A stretch of DNA of 64,000 bases from Ferdinandcohnia humi_A (lineage in GTDB: Bacteria; Bacillota; Bacilli; Bacillales; Bacillaceae_L). The DNA is taken from the NCBI GenBank assembly GCA_047608075.1, contig JBLKRX010000006.1, positions 122,988 to 186,987 on the forward strand. Reading direction: 5' to 3'. Under the pieces are notes generated by a model, which was given only the letters and a program-made list of their open reading frames with translations, did no database searches and had not been told where the DNA came from. A program made the position numbers and the translations under genes. Shown here one piece after another: positions 26,110-34,542 of this stretch (within the stretch, counting starts at the first letter, position 1; each line of letters starts with the position of its first letter).

Positions 26110-26463
26110 ATGAGTTTACGACCAAATCGTGTTGGAGAACAAATGAAAAAAGAACTAGGCGATATTATTGGGCGAAAGATTAAGGATCCTCGTATCGGAT
26201 TCGTAACAGTAACTGACGTTCAAGTAACTGGTGACCTTCAACAAGCCAAAGTTTTCATATCGGTACTCGGTGATGAAGAACAGAGGCAAAATACGTTAAA
26301 GGGTCTTGCTAAGGCAAAAGGCTTTATTCGCTCAGAAATTGGGCAACGTATTCGACTTCGTAAAACACCAGAAATTCAATTTGAATTTGACGAATCCATA
26401 GACTATGGAAATCGAATTGAAACAATTATTCATGAAATTAATAAGCAATCAAACCAAGAATAA
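26110..26463 (+). CDS. rbfA: 30S ribosome-binding factor A
   Basis: RbfA acts late in 30S assembly, near the 16S 5' end helix. The 117-residue KH-fold protein has NRVGEQMKKELGDIIGRKIK, DPRIGFVTVTDVQVTGDLQQ and RLRKTPEIQFEFDESIDYGN. The ATG follows ACGAGGTGATGACAA. A gap of 226 bases without clear structure separates it from ylxP. Confidence 0.97.
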   Translation: MSLRPNRVGEQMKKELGDIIGRKIKDPRIGFVTVTDVQVTGDLQQAKVFISVLGDEEQRQNTLKGLAKAKGFIRSEIGQRIRLRKTPEIQFEFDESIDYGNRIETIIHEINKQSNQE

Positions 26464-26591
26464 GGGAGAGGATAGGCTATTATAGTCTATCCCCTTTTTT
26501 TCAGGTGTTCTGTATGTTTAAACTTTGTTGCTGTTTATTGGTACTGACATGAAACCGAATTAATGGACAAGTACGATATGGTTCTAAACTG

Positions 26592-26678
26592 TCCCAGTTT
26601 CTTTTGGAAAAGTGAAAAATGGGAACAAAAAGGGAGAAATCGATCCCAGCTTCTTTAGAAAAAGAGAGTGGTGGGAAC
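26592..26678 (+). repeat. Two tandem imperfect hairpins in the truB leader
   Basis: Two related hairpin units lie at 26592-26626 and 26644-26678. Each starts TCCCAG, ends GGGAAC and has a TTCTTT/AAAAAG-type inner stem. They are 52 bases apart, start to start, and lie in the 305-base rbfA-truB gap. No T run follows either unit. Confidence 0.55.
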
Positions 26679-26768
26679 GAAACAAAAAGTCGTCTTTCGA
26701 CCAAGATTGGGTGTTGATAAATAGAAGGCATCAACAAGTAGAAGGACCAATAGTAGGAGTTGTTTTTA

Positions 26769-27701
26769 TTGGACGGAATTTTACTGCTTAATAAACCAAA
26801 AGGGATGACATCCCATGACTGTGTATTTAAGGTGAGAAAATTACTTAAGATGAAAAAAGTAGGCCATACAGGGACCCTCGATCCAGATGTTTCCGGAGTA
26901 TTACCAATTTGTTTGGGACGGGCGACAAAAATTGTAGAGTTCATTACCGCTGCCAACAAAACCTATGTCGGTGAAGTTACAATCGGTTATTCAACGACAA
27001 CTGAAGATGCATCTGGAGAAAAGGTTGAAGAGAAAAAGGTCGACCGGATAATAACTAAGGAAGAGGTCTTAAAAGTTCTCGAATCCCTAACAGGTGAAAT
27101 CAATCAAACACCTCCAATGTATTCTGCTGTAAAAGTAAATGGGAAGCGTTTGTATGAGTATGCTCGTAAAGGAATCGAAGTAGAAAGGCCATCAAGAAAA
27201 GTAGTTATATACGAGTTAAAACTTCTTAATAATGAAATCGTACAAGCTGAAGGAACGGTTTCATTCCGATTTGAAGTAACCTGTAGTAAAGGAACCTACG
27301 TAAGAACACTAGCTGTGCAAATCGGAGAAGAGCTTGGATATCCTGCACATATGTCTGATTTGAAGAGAACCTCTTCGGGTAATTTTAATATTCAGCAATG
27401 CTTTACTCTTCAAGAGATTGAGGAAAAAGTACAGAATAACACTATTGAAGAGCATTTGCTAACCATTGAGGACGCACTAACCCATTTGCCGAAAATCATA
27501 ATAAATGATAAAGTAGCAGAGAAAGTAAAAAATGGAGCAGTAATGTCATTGCCAGAAGAAATGACGCATCTAGATGCTAAGGAACCTGTTACAATTCAAA
27601 CTAATAATGGGGAAATCCTAGCAATATATCAGAGACATCCGGAAAAACTACAGTTAATGAAGCCTATTAAAGTATTAGTTAATAATCAGGAATTAAAATA
27701 G
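26769..27701 (+). CDS. truB: tRNA pseudouridine-55 synthase
   Basis: TruB makes pseudouridine 55 in the T loop of tRNAs. The 310-residue protein has the N-terminal GILLLNKPKGMTSHDCV and the catalytic KKVGHTGTLDPDVSGVLP (Asp38), the KTYVGEVTIGYSTTTEDASG block and a PUA-like C-terminus. I chose the TTG at 26769 because AGGAG lies nine bases upstream and the protein then starts where relatives do; a TTG at 26760 is also in frame. Confidence 0.95.
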   Translation: MDGILLLNKPKGMTSHDCVFKVRKLLKMKKVGHTGTLDPDVSGVLPICLGRATKIVEFITAANKTYVGEVTIGYSTTTEDASGEKVEEKKVDRIITKEEVLKVLESLTGEINQTPPMYSAVKVNGKRLYEYARKGIEVERPSRKVVIYELKLLNNEIVQAEGTVSFRFEVTCSKGTYVRTLAVQIGEELGYPAHMSDLKRTSSGNFNIQQCFTLQEIEEKVQNNTIEEHLLTIEDALTHLPKIIINDKVAEKVKNGAVMSLPEEMTHLDAKEPVTIQTNNGEILAIYQRHPEKLQLMKPIKVLVNNQELK

Positions 27702-27733
27702 GTCATTTTAACGTTAGAAAAGGTGAAATAGTA

Positions 27734-28699
27734 GTGAAGACGATCCGTATCTCACATCCACATTCGTTTAATAAATCTGAACTCCCACCAACCGTATTAG
27801 CATTAGGATATTTTGATGGCGTACATTTAGGACATCAAAAAGTTGTAAAAACTGCTCGTGAAAAGGCAGATGAATTGGGAATTGCTTGTTCTGTCATGAC
27901 ATTTGACCCACATCCTTCTGTGGTACTAGGTAAAAATGTCGCGTATGTAGAATATATAACACCTCTTTCCGAAAAAGAGACATTATTTCGGGAGCTTAAT
28001 GTTGACTATTTATACATCGTAAATTTTTCAAAGGAGTTTGCAAGTCTCTCACCACAGCAATTTGTAGATGACTATATCATCAGTCTTAACGTCAAGCATG
28101 TAGTAGCAGGCTTTGATTTTACTTATGGGCGATTTGGAAAAGGTTCCATGGAGACACTGCCCTTGCAATCAAGGGATCAATTCAGCCAAACGACTGTTGA
28201 AAAATTAACTTGTAATAACGAAAAGGTTAGTTCAACATTAATTAGGGAATATATACGAGAAGGTGAAGTATCAAAACTTCCACAGCTATTAGGTCGATTT
28301 TATACAATTAGTGGTACTGTCGTTGATGGTGAAAAGCGAGGTAGAACAATTGGATTTCCTACTGCAAATGTTCAACCACATGCTGATTTTATAATCCCGA
28401 AGCTGGGAGTTTATGCTGTACGACTAAAGGTTAATTCAAAATGGTATAATGGAGTTTGTAATGTTGGTATAAAGCCCACGTTTCATGAAAACAATACAAA
28501 ACCATCAATCGAAGTTCATCTCTTCGACTTTAATGAAGATATTTATAGAAAAAATGTTATCGTTGAATGGCATGTTAGGTTACGTTCAGAAAGAAAGTTT
28601 CCATCAATTGATGAGTTAGTTAGACAAATAGGAATGGATAAACAAAAAGCCCAAGAATACTTTCAGAAAAAATATGAACATACTTGCTTTTTGTCATAA
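27734..28699 (+). CDS. ribF: Bifunctional riboflavin kinase / FAD synthetase
   Basis: RibF (RibC in B. subtilis) converts riboflavin to FMN and then FAD. The 321-residue protein has the N-terminal FMN adenylyltransferase domain (LALGYFDGVHLGHQKVV, MTFDPHPSVVLG, VAGFDFTYGRFGKG) and the C-terminal kinase domain (GEKRGRTIGFPTANVQP, LGVYAVRLKV, NVGIKPTFHENN). It starts with GTG after AAAAGGTGAAATA, 32 bases after truB. No FMN riboswitch is visible upstream. Confidence 0.97.
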   Translation: MKTIRISHPHSFNKSELPPTVLALGYFDGVHLGHQKVVKTAREKADELGIACSVMTFDPHPSVVLGKNVAYVEYITPLSEKETLFRELNVDYLYIVNFSKEFASLSPQQFVDDYIISLNVKHVVAGFDFTYGRFGKGSMETLPLQSRDQFSQTTVEKLTCNNEKVSSTLIREYIREGEVSKLPQLLGRFYTISGTVVDGEKRGRTIGFPTANVQPHADFIIPKLGVYAVRLKVNSKWYNGVCNVGIKPTFHENNTKPSIEVHLFDFNEDIYRKNVIVEWHVRLRSERKFPSIDELVRQIGMDKQKAQEYFQKKYEHTCFLS

Positions 28700-28729
28700 A
28701 AAGATGTATCCTAGTAAGGTAACTTAGAA

Positions 28730-28774
28730 CCATTGCTTGGCAGATCGAATCACCAACGTCTGCTCGGTAATTGG
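28730..28774 (+). promoter_or_regulatory. Candidate S15 autoregulatory leader of rpsO
   Basis: CCATTGC (28730) pairs with GTAATTGG (28767) with one bulge, and GGCAGA (28739) with TCTGCT-type bases (28759). The structure lies directly before the ribosome site TAGGAGGTGAATAGG. Regulation of rpsO by S15 is known in Bacillaceae; assignment of this exact structure is inference. Confidence 0.45.
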
Positions 28775-28800
28775 GGATTATCTATTAGGAGGTGAATAGG

Positions 28801-29070
28801 ATGGCTATCACACAAGAGCGCAAGAATGAAATTATCAACGAGTATAAAACTCACGAGAACGACACTGGTTCACCAGAGGTTCAAATTGCTGTCCTAACTG
28901 AGCAAATTAACAAGTTGAATGATCATTTACGTACACACAAGAAAGATCATCATTCACGTCGTGGTCTATTAAAGATGGTTGGTAAACGTCGTAACTTACT
29001 AACTTATCTTCGTAATAAAGACGTAACTCGTTACCGTGAATTAATCAACAAGCTTAGTCTACGTCGATAA
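28801..29070 (+). CDS. rpsO: Small ribosomal subunit protein uS15
   Basis: S15 binds the 16S three-way junction and organises the platform. The 89-residue protein has ITQERKNEIINEYKTHENDT, GSPEVQIAVLTEQINKLNDH and DHHSRRGLLKMVGKRRNLL. The ATG at 28801 is preceded by TAGGAGGTGAATAGG and gives the standard length; an in-frame GTG nine bases upstream would overlap the ribosome site. A strong terminator follows. Confidence 0.99.
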   Translation: MAITQERKNEIINEYKTHENDTGSPEVQIAVLTEQINKLNDHLRTHKKDHHSRRGLLKMVGKRRNLLTYLRNKDVTRYRELINKLSLRR

Positions 29071-29075
29071 TCAAG

Positions 29076-29103
29076 AAAAAGCGGGAGATTTCCCGCTTTT
29101 TTA
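29076..29103 (+). terminator. Intrinsic terminator after rpsO
   Basis: AAAAAGCGGG pairs with CCCGCTTTTT around GAGATTT-type loop bases and runs into T residues. Confidence 0.9.
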
Positions 29104-29272
29104 TTAGGTTAAAAATCAAGGGATTTTTTTCCTACCTTACTATCATTTTGGATAAAAATCACTTTACATATTTCGCTATGATTGATATGTTCTAATAAAT
29201 TAGTTCATACTAACAATACATAAGAGTACATTTACCATTTTTTTATGTAGATTTAGAGAGGGGTACTATTAT

Positions 29273-31387
29273 ATGGATCAAGGAAAGCAAGTCTTTTCCA
29301 TGGAATGGGCAGGCCGAAAATTAACAGTTGAAATAGGTCAATTAGCAAAACAAGCTAACGGCGCTGTATTAGTTCGTTATGGTGAGACTGCTGTTTTAAG
29401 TACAGCAACAGCATCAAAAGAACCAAAACCATTGGATTTCTTTCCATTAACTGTAAACTATGAAGAAAGATTATATGCAGTTGGAAAAATACCAGGGGGG
29501 TTTATTAAGCGTGAAGGAAGACCAAGCGAGAAGGCAATTCTTGCAAGTCGCTTAATTGACCGACCAATTCGTCCATTGTTCGCTGATGGTTTTCGTAATG
29601 AAGTACAAGTTGTTAGCATTGTGATGAGTGTTGATCAAGATTGCTCATCTGAAATGGCTGCTATGTTTGGTTCATCACTTGCATTATCTGTATCAGATAT
29701 TCCGTTTGAAGGACCTATTGCTGGTGTAATTGTTGGACGAGTAGACAATGAATTTATTATTAATCCATCTGTTCAGCAACTTGAAAAAAGCGATATCCAT
29801 CTAACGGTTGCAGGTACTAAGGAAGCAATCAACATGGTAGAAGCTGGAGCTGATGAAGTACCAGAAGAAACAATGCTTGAGGCAATTATGTTTGGTCATG
29901 AGGAAATTAAACGTCTAATTGCCTTCCAGGAAGAAATTGTCGCTGCAGTCGGCAAAGAAAAGATGGAGGTTGTTCTATACGAACTTGATAAGGAATTAGA
30001 ACAACAAATTCGTAGTAAAGCTGAAGAAGACATTAACAAGGCTGTACAGGTTCCTGAAAAGCATGCAAGAGAAGACGCAATTAATGAAGTTAAATCGGCA
30101 ATAGTTGCTGCTTATGAAGAACAAGGTGCAGACGATGCTACTCTTAAACAAGTAAAAGAAATTTTATATAAGCTTGTAAAAGAAGAAGTTAGACGTCTTA
30201 TTACAGTTGAAAAGGTTCGTCCAGATGGAAGAAATATTGACGAAATCCGTCCGCTTTCTTCAGAGGTTGGCATCTTACCTAGAACACATGGTTCAGGTTT
30301 ATTTACAAGAGGACAAACCCAAGCATTAAGTATCTGTACACTAGGTGCATTAGGCGATGTTCAAATCCTAGACGGATTAGGAATTGAGGAATCAAAACGT
30401 TTCATGCATCATTATAATTTCCCACAATTCAGTGTGGGTGAAACAGGACCTATGAGAGGCCCAGGTCGTCGTGAAATCGGGCACGGTGCTCTTGGAGAGC
30501 GTGCATTAGAACCGGTTATTCCTTCTGAGAAAGACTTCCCATACACAATCCGCTTGGTTTCAGAAGTATTAGAATCTAATGGTTCTACTTCACAAGCTAG
30601 TATATGCGCTAGTACACTAGCGATGATGGACGCTGGAGTTCCTATTAAAGCGCCAGTTGCTGGTATAGCAATGGGATTAGTTAAATCAGGTGAACATTAT
30701 ACGGTACTAACTGATATCCAAGGAATGGAAGATCACCTAGGAGACATGGACTTTAAGGTTGCAGGTACTTCTAAGGGTGTTACTGCTTTACAAATGGATA
30801 TTAAAATAGATGGATTATCTAGAGAGATATTAGAAGAAGCACTTCAACAGGCTAAAGTGGGTAGAATGCAAATCCTCGATTCAATGTTGAGTACGCTAAC
30901 TAACCCTAGAGAAGAGCTTTCTAAATATGCTCCTAAGATTTTAACAATGGTTATTAACCCTGATAAGATTCGAGATGTTATTGGACCGAGTGGTAAGCAA
31001 ATCAATAAAATTATTGATGAAACTGGTGTTAAGATTGACATCGAGCAGGATGGAACAATTTTTATCTCCTCAGTTGACCAACAAATGAATGAAAAAGCGA
31101 AGAAAATCATAGAGGATATTGTTCGTGAAGTTGAAGTTGGTCAAATGTATCTAGGTAAGGTAAAGAGAATTGAAAAATTCGGTGCGTTTGTTGAACTTTT
31201 CAGTGGAAAAGATGGTCTAGTTCATATCTCCGAGCTTGCAGAAGAGCGCGTAGGGAAAGTTGAGGACGTAGTTTCTATTGGTGACGAGATTTTAGTAAAG
31301 GTAACAGAAATTGATAAACAAGGCCGAGTAAATCTTTCTAGAAAAGCTGTTCTTCGTGAAGAAAAGGAAAAGCAACAGCAACAATAA
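29273..31387 (+). CDS. pnp: Polynucleotide phosphorylase
   Basis: PNPase is the main phosphorolytic 3'-5' exoribonuclease and part of the RNA degradation machinery together with RNase Y (61224). The 704-residue protein has two RNase PH domains (VNYEERLYAVGKIPGGFIKR; GPMRGPGRREIGHGALGERA), a helical linker, a KH domain (IRDVIGPSGKQINKIIDETG) and an S1 domain (GKVKRIEKFGAFVELFSGKD). The ATG follows AGAGAGGGGTACTAT. A 200-base AT-rich leader separates it from the rpsO terminator. Confidence 0.99.
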   Translation: MDQGKQVFSMEWAGRKLTVEIGQLAKQANGAVLVRYGETAVLSTATASKEPKPLDFFPLTVNYEERLYAVGKIPGGFIKREGRPSEKAILASRLIDRPIRPLFADGFRNEVQVVSIVMSVDQDCSSEMAAMFGSSLALSVSDIPFEGPIAGVIVGRVDNEFIINPSVQQLEKSDIHLTVAGTKEAINMVEAGADEVPEETMLEAIMFGHEEIKRLIAFQEEIVAAVGKEKMEVVLYELDKELEQQIRSKAEEDINKAVQVPEKHAREDAINEVKSAIVAAYEEQGADDATLKQVKEILYKLVKEEVRRLITVEKVRPDGRNIDEIRPLSSEVGILPRTHGSGLFTRGQTQALSICTLGALGDVQILDGLGIEESKRFMHHYNFPQFSVGETGPMRGPGRREIGHGALGERALEPVIPSEKDFPYTIRLVSEVLESNGSTSQASICASTLAMMDAGVPIKAPVAGIAMGLVKSGEHYTVLTDIQGMEDHLGDMDFKVAGTSKGVTALQMDIKIDGLSREILEEALQQAKVGRMQILDSMLSTLTNPREELSKYAPKILTMVINPDKIRDVIGPSGKQINKIIDETGVKIDIEQDGTIFISSVDQQMNEKAKKIIEDIVREVEVGQMYLGKVKRIEKFGAFVELFSGKDGLVHISELAEERVGKVEDVVSIGDEILVKVTEIDKQGRVNLSRKAVLREEKEKQQQQ

Positions 31388-31435
31388 TATCATGGGTTTT
31401 CCTTTGAAATGCATTCAGAGCAAACCATCAAAAAG

Positions 31436-31459
31436 AAGCCTGGAGTAACCAGGCTTTTT
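31436..31459 (+). terminator. Intrinsic terminator after pnp
   Basis: AAGCCTGG pairs perfectly with CCAGGCTT around AGTAA, followed by TTT. Confidence 0.88.
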
Positions 31460-31568
31460 GGTCTTATTAGATTACGTAATTTGGAGTAATCTTTATAACA
31501 CATAAATATTTTCACTGTTCTACCTTGTCCCTTCTTTACATATTTTCTAGTAAAGAAGGGGGATAGGT

Positions 31569-32540
31569 ATGAAAAAACAGTACATACAATTTTTTGTTTT
31601 TATATGTATTTTTTTGTTATCATTTGGTTCTCTATATAATCCGTTTACTACTGATTATGTTAATCATTTAAAAAGTAGTTCAGAAAGTATCACTGTAGTC
31701 GGTACAGGTGATCGGTTGAAGGCTGAAATTGAAAAAAAATCAATTGAATATAATATTCCAGCAGAGGATGCAAAAATTGATCCGGTTTGGAAAGCAACGC
31801 CAGGTATTAATGGGTTACAGGTAGATGTTGAAGCTTCATATGAAAAAATGAAAAAAGATGGAAGGTTTGATGAGAAGAAGCTCATTTTTAAGGAACTTTC
31901 CCCTAAAGTCCATCTTGATGATTTACCTGCAGAAGCTATCTATCGTGGAAATCCTAACAAACCAATGGTTTCATTTTTAATAAATGTAGCGTGGGGAAAT
32001 GAATATATCCCTGATATGCTAGAAACGTTAAAAAAACATAAAATTCGTGCTACTTTCTTTTTAGAAGGCAGATGGGTTAAGGAAAATCCAGACCTAGCTA
32101 AAATGATTGTTGATGCTGGACATGAAGTTGGGAATCACTCATATACACACCCTAATTTAAAGACATTATCAACCCAACTAGTACGTGAACAGCTTATAAA
32201 AACCAATGATGTAATTGAAGCCGCAACTGGTATAAAACCAACTCTATTTGCTCCCCCAAGTGGTAGCTATCGCGATGAGGTTGTTAAAATTGCCCATGAG
32301 CTTGGTATGAGGACGATCATGTGGAGTGTAGATACGATTGACTGGCAACGTCCACAACCACATGTGTTGGTTCAACGTGTAATGAGCAAGGTTCATCCTG
32401 GGGCTATGATTTTAATGCACCCTACTTCGCCTACTGCTCAAAGTCTTGAAAGGCTCATTTTATCAATTAAACAAAAAGAATATACAATCGATAATGTTTC
32501 TACATTATTAAGTGAAGAACGTATCATAATAAAGAAATAA
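31569..32540 (+). CDS. ylxY: YlxY-like polysaccharide deacetylase homologue, catalytic motif degenerate
   Basis: The 323-residue protein has an N-terminal hydrophobic segment (residues about 5-22), probably a membrane anchor or signal sequence, and a C-terminal NodB fold. The first motif, TFDDG in active enzymes, is replaced by LINVAWG (137-143), so the catalytic Asp pair is lost. The HSYTH zinc motif (190-194) is intact, the RxPxG motif has become APPSG, and DTIDW (255-259) and LMHPT (282-286) are present. It is in the same place as B. subtilis ylxY, after pnp. It is probably a cell-surface protein with altered or no deacetylase activity. Confidence 0.88.
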   Translation: MKKQYIQFFVFICIFLLSFGSLYNPFTTDYVNHLKSSSESITVVGTGDRLKAEIEKKSIEYNIPAEDAKIDPVWKATPGINGLQVDVEASYEKMKKDGRFDEKKLIFKELSPKVHLDDLPAEAIYRGNPNKPMVSFLINVAWGNEYIPDMLETLKKHKIRATFFLEGRWVKENPDLAKMIVDAGHEVGNHSYTHPNLKTLSTQLVREQLIKTNDVIEAATGIKPTLFAPPSGSYRDEVVKIAHELGMRTIMWSVDTIDWQRPQPHVLVQRVMSKVHPGAMILMHPTSPTAQSLERLILSIKQKEYTIDNVSTLLSEERIIIKK

Positions 32541-32585
32541 AAGGAAAATAGAAGTGCATTGTTAGGAACAGGAGGAAATATCACC

Positions 32586-33824
32586 TTGATCAAAAAATAT
32601 ACTTGTCAAAATGGTGTGCGAATTGTATTAGAGAATATACCAACTGTTCGTTCAGTTGCGATTGGAATTTGGATCGGGACAGGATCGAGAAATGAGACCC
32701 CAGAAATTAACGGAGTATCTCATTTTTTAGAGCATATGTTTTTTAAAGGCACGAAGACAAGGTCAGCTAGAGAGATTGCGGAATCCTTTGATAGCATTGG
32801 GGGGCAGGTGAATGCTTTTACATCTAAAGAATATACCTGTTACTATGCAAAAGTATTAGATGAGCATGCCAACTATGCATTAGATGTGCTCTCAGATATG
32901 TTCTTTAATTCAACCTTTGATGAAGAAGAATTGAAAAAAGAAAAAAATGTAGTTCTGGAAGAAATTAAAATGTACGAAGATACTCCGGATGATATTGTTC
33001 ATGATTTATTAAGTAAGGCAAGCTATGAAAATCATCCATTAGGGTATCCAATCCTTGGAACAGAAGGAACATTACAAACTTTTAATGGCGACGTTCTTAG
33101 ACAGTATATGAATGATACGTATACTCCAGACAATGTTGTAGTATCAATTGCAGGTAATATTGACGAGACGTTTATTTCAGAGGTTGAATCTTATTTTGGT
33201 ACATATACAACCAACCCTACAAAACGGGAGTTTACAAAGCCTACTTTCCATACAAATAAGATTACACGTAAAAAAGACACAGAACAGGCTCATTTGTGTT
33301 TAGGCTATAATGGCTTACAAATTGGAGATAAGGATATCTATGATTTAATCGTTCTAAATAATATTTTAGGTGGCAGTATGAGTAGCAGACTCTTCCAAGA
33401 AGTTCGTGAACAAAGAGGTTTAGCTTATTCTGTTTTCTCTTACCATTCTTCTTACAAGGATAATGGCATGCTTACGATTTATGGGGGTACAGGAAGCAAC
33501 CAGTTAAATCTATTATTTGAAACGATACAAGATACACTTCACAAACTAAAGCAGGACGGGATAACCGAGAAAGAGCTCAAAAACAGTAAGGAGCAAATGA
33601 AGGGAAGCCTTATGCTTAGTTTAGAAAGTACAAATAGTAGAATGAGCAGAAATGGTAAAAATGAACTATTGTTAAAGAAACATAAATCTCTTGATGAAAT
33701 TATTGAGGAAATTAACGAGGTTAACCAAAACAGTGTAAATGAACTATCGACACGTATTTTTACAGATGAGTTTTCACTTGCTTTAATTGGACCTTCAGTT
33801 GAGTTACCTCAAAAACTAAGCTGA
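32586..33824 (+). CDS. mlpA: M16 family zinc protease MlpA (YmxG)
   Basis: The 412-residue protein is an M16 peptidase with the inverted zinc motif HFLEH at residues 46-50 and the downstream Glu ligand in VVLEEIKMYEDTPDD, plus the C-terminal substrate motif RGLAYSVFSYHSS. B. subtilis MlpA affects extracellular protease expression; the substrate is unknown. The TTG at 32586 has GGAGG ten bases upstream and gives the usual length; the frame is open from 32559. Confidence 0.93.
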   Translation: MIKKYTCQNGVRIVLENIPTVRSVAIGIWIGTGSRNETPEINGVSHFLEHMFFKGTKTRSAREIAESFDSIGGQVNAFTSKEYTCYYAKVLDEHANYALDVLSDMFFNSTFDEEELKKEKNVVLEEIKMYEDTPDDIVHDLLSKASYENHPLGYPILGTEGTLQTFNGDVLRQYMNDTYTPDNVVVSIAGNIDETFISEVESYFGTYTTNPTKREFTKPTFHTNKITRKKDTEQAHLCLGYNGLQIGDKDIYDLIVLNNILGGSMSSRLFQEVREQRGLAYSVFSYHSSYKDNGMLTIYGGTGSNQLNLLFETIQDTLHKLKQDGITEKELKNSKEQMKGSLMLSLESTNSRMSRNGKNELLLKKHKSLDEIIEEINEVNQNSVNELSTRIFTDEFSLALIGPSVELPQKLS

Positions 33825-33891
33825 TTAAAAGGACTTCTAAAATTAGGACTACTCCATACAATGTAATAAGGATATTTAAGGAGTGGTCTAA

Positions 33892-34152
33892 TTGAGACTT
33901 AGTGAATTAAGTGGGAAAGAAATTGTCGATGTAAAAAGAGCTGAAAGACTCGGTGTACTTGGTCAAACTGATTTGGAAATAGATGAAAAAACCGGTCAAA
34001 TAAAAGCACTTATCATTCCTTCACTAAAATGGTTTGGATTTAAAAAACAAGGGAATGAAGTTAGAGTATCATGGCATCATATTAGAAAAATTGGAACCGA
34101 TATGATTATCATCGATATTCCTGATGAATATGGTTCTGACCAACATGAATAA
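33892..34152 (+). CDS. ymxH: YlmC/YmxH family PRC-barrel sporulation protein
   Basis: The 86-residue protein is of the YlmC/YmxH family: MRLSELSGKEIVDVKRAERL, then DLEIDEKTGQIKALIIPS, then WHHIRKIGTDMIIIDIPDEY. It starts with TTG after TAAGGAGTGGTC. Members are found in spore formers; function is not established. It lies between mlpA and dpaA as in B. subtilis. Confidence 0.92.
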   Translation: MRLSELSGKEIVDVKRAERLGVLGQTDLEIDEKTGQIKALIIPSLKWFGFKKQGNEVRVSWHHIRKIGTDMIIIDIPDEYGSDQHE

Positions 34153-34542
34153 AGATTTTTAAATGGTTATGTAATTCTTCGTATGGCCTAACAAGGTTTT
34201 ACAAAGTGTTGCATAGCCTTTTTTATTTTTGCTATGGTAATGAACTTTGTTAAATCTTGCCTCCGATATTGATTGTAACGTAGGGAAGTGTGACTCCCGC
34301 GGAAAGGGTTTGTCTTTGAGGGGAATTTACAATTACGTTTAACAAATCCATTCTTTTTTAGACCATTGTTTCTAAAATGACACCTTGTTTATTCACCTAT
34401 TCAAGCTCTACCTCATAATATGGTGAAGTAAATAAAATCGAAGTGATTTTATCGGCATGAATTTGCTTTAGGAAGCTTTAACTTAAATGAGTACACATGC
34501 TTTTGACAAACAGCATTTTTTATAAAGAAGGTGATAAATCTT
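34153..34542 (+). other. 390-base intergenic region before dpaA
   Basis: It holds a possible terminator (see 34165) and, near 34284-34310, GAAGTGTGACTCCCGCGGAA, which resembles a decayed piece of a common Bacillus dispersed repeat. A mother-cell sigma-K/E promoter is expected for dpaA, but I could not pick one with confidence; CATAATATG near 34416 is only a weak -10 candidate. Confidence 0.4.
34165..34230 (+). terminator. Possible terminator after ymxH
   Basis: GGTTATG pairs with CATAGCC (one G-T pair) across a long inner region and is followed by TTTTTTATTTTT. The T run is good, but the loop is long. Confidence 0.45.

Noticed and set aside
26501..26959. A 152-codon open frame on the minus strand before truB
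   Set aside because: It is antisense to the truB start and to the tandem hairpins; its repeated residues arise from the hairpin duplication.
27702..27733. FMN riboswitch before ribF
   Set aside because: The gap is only 32 bases and has no RFN element.
34410..34425. Sigma-K promoter for dpaA
   Set aside because: CATAATATG matches only half of the -10 consensus and the -35 region is not convincing.
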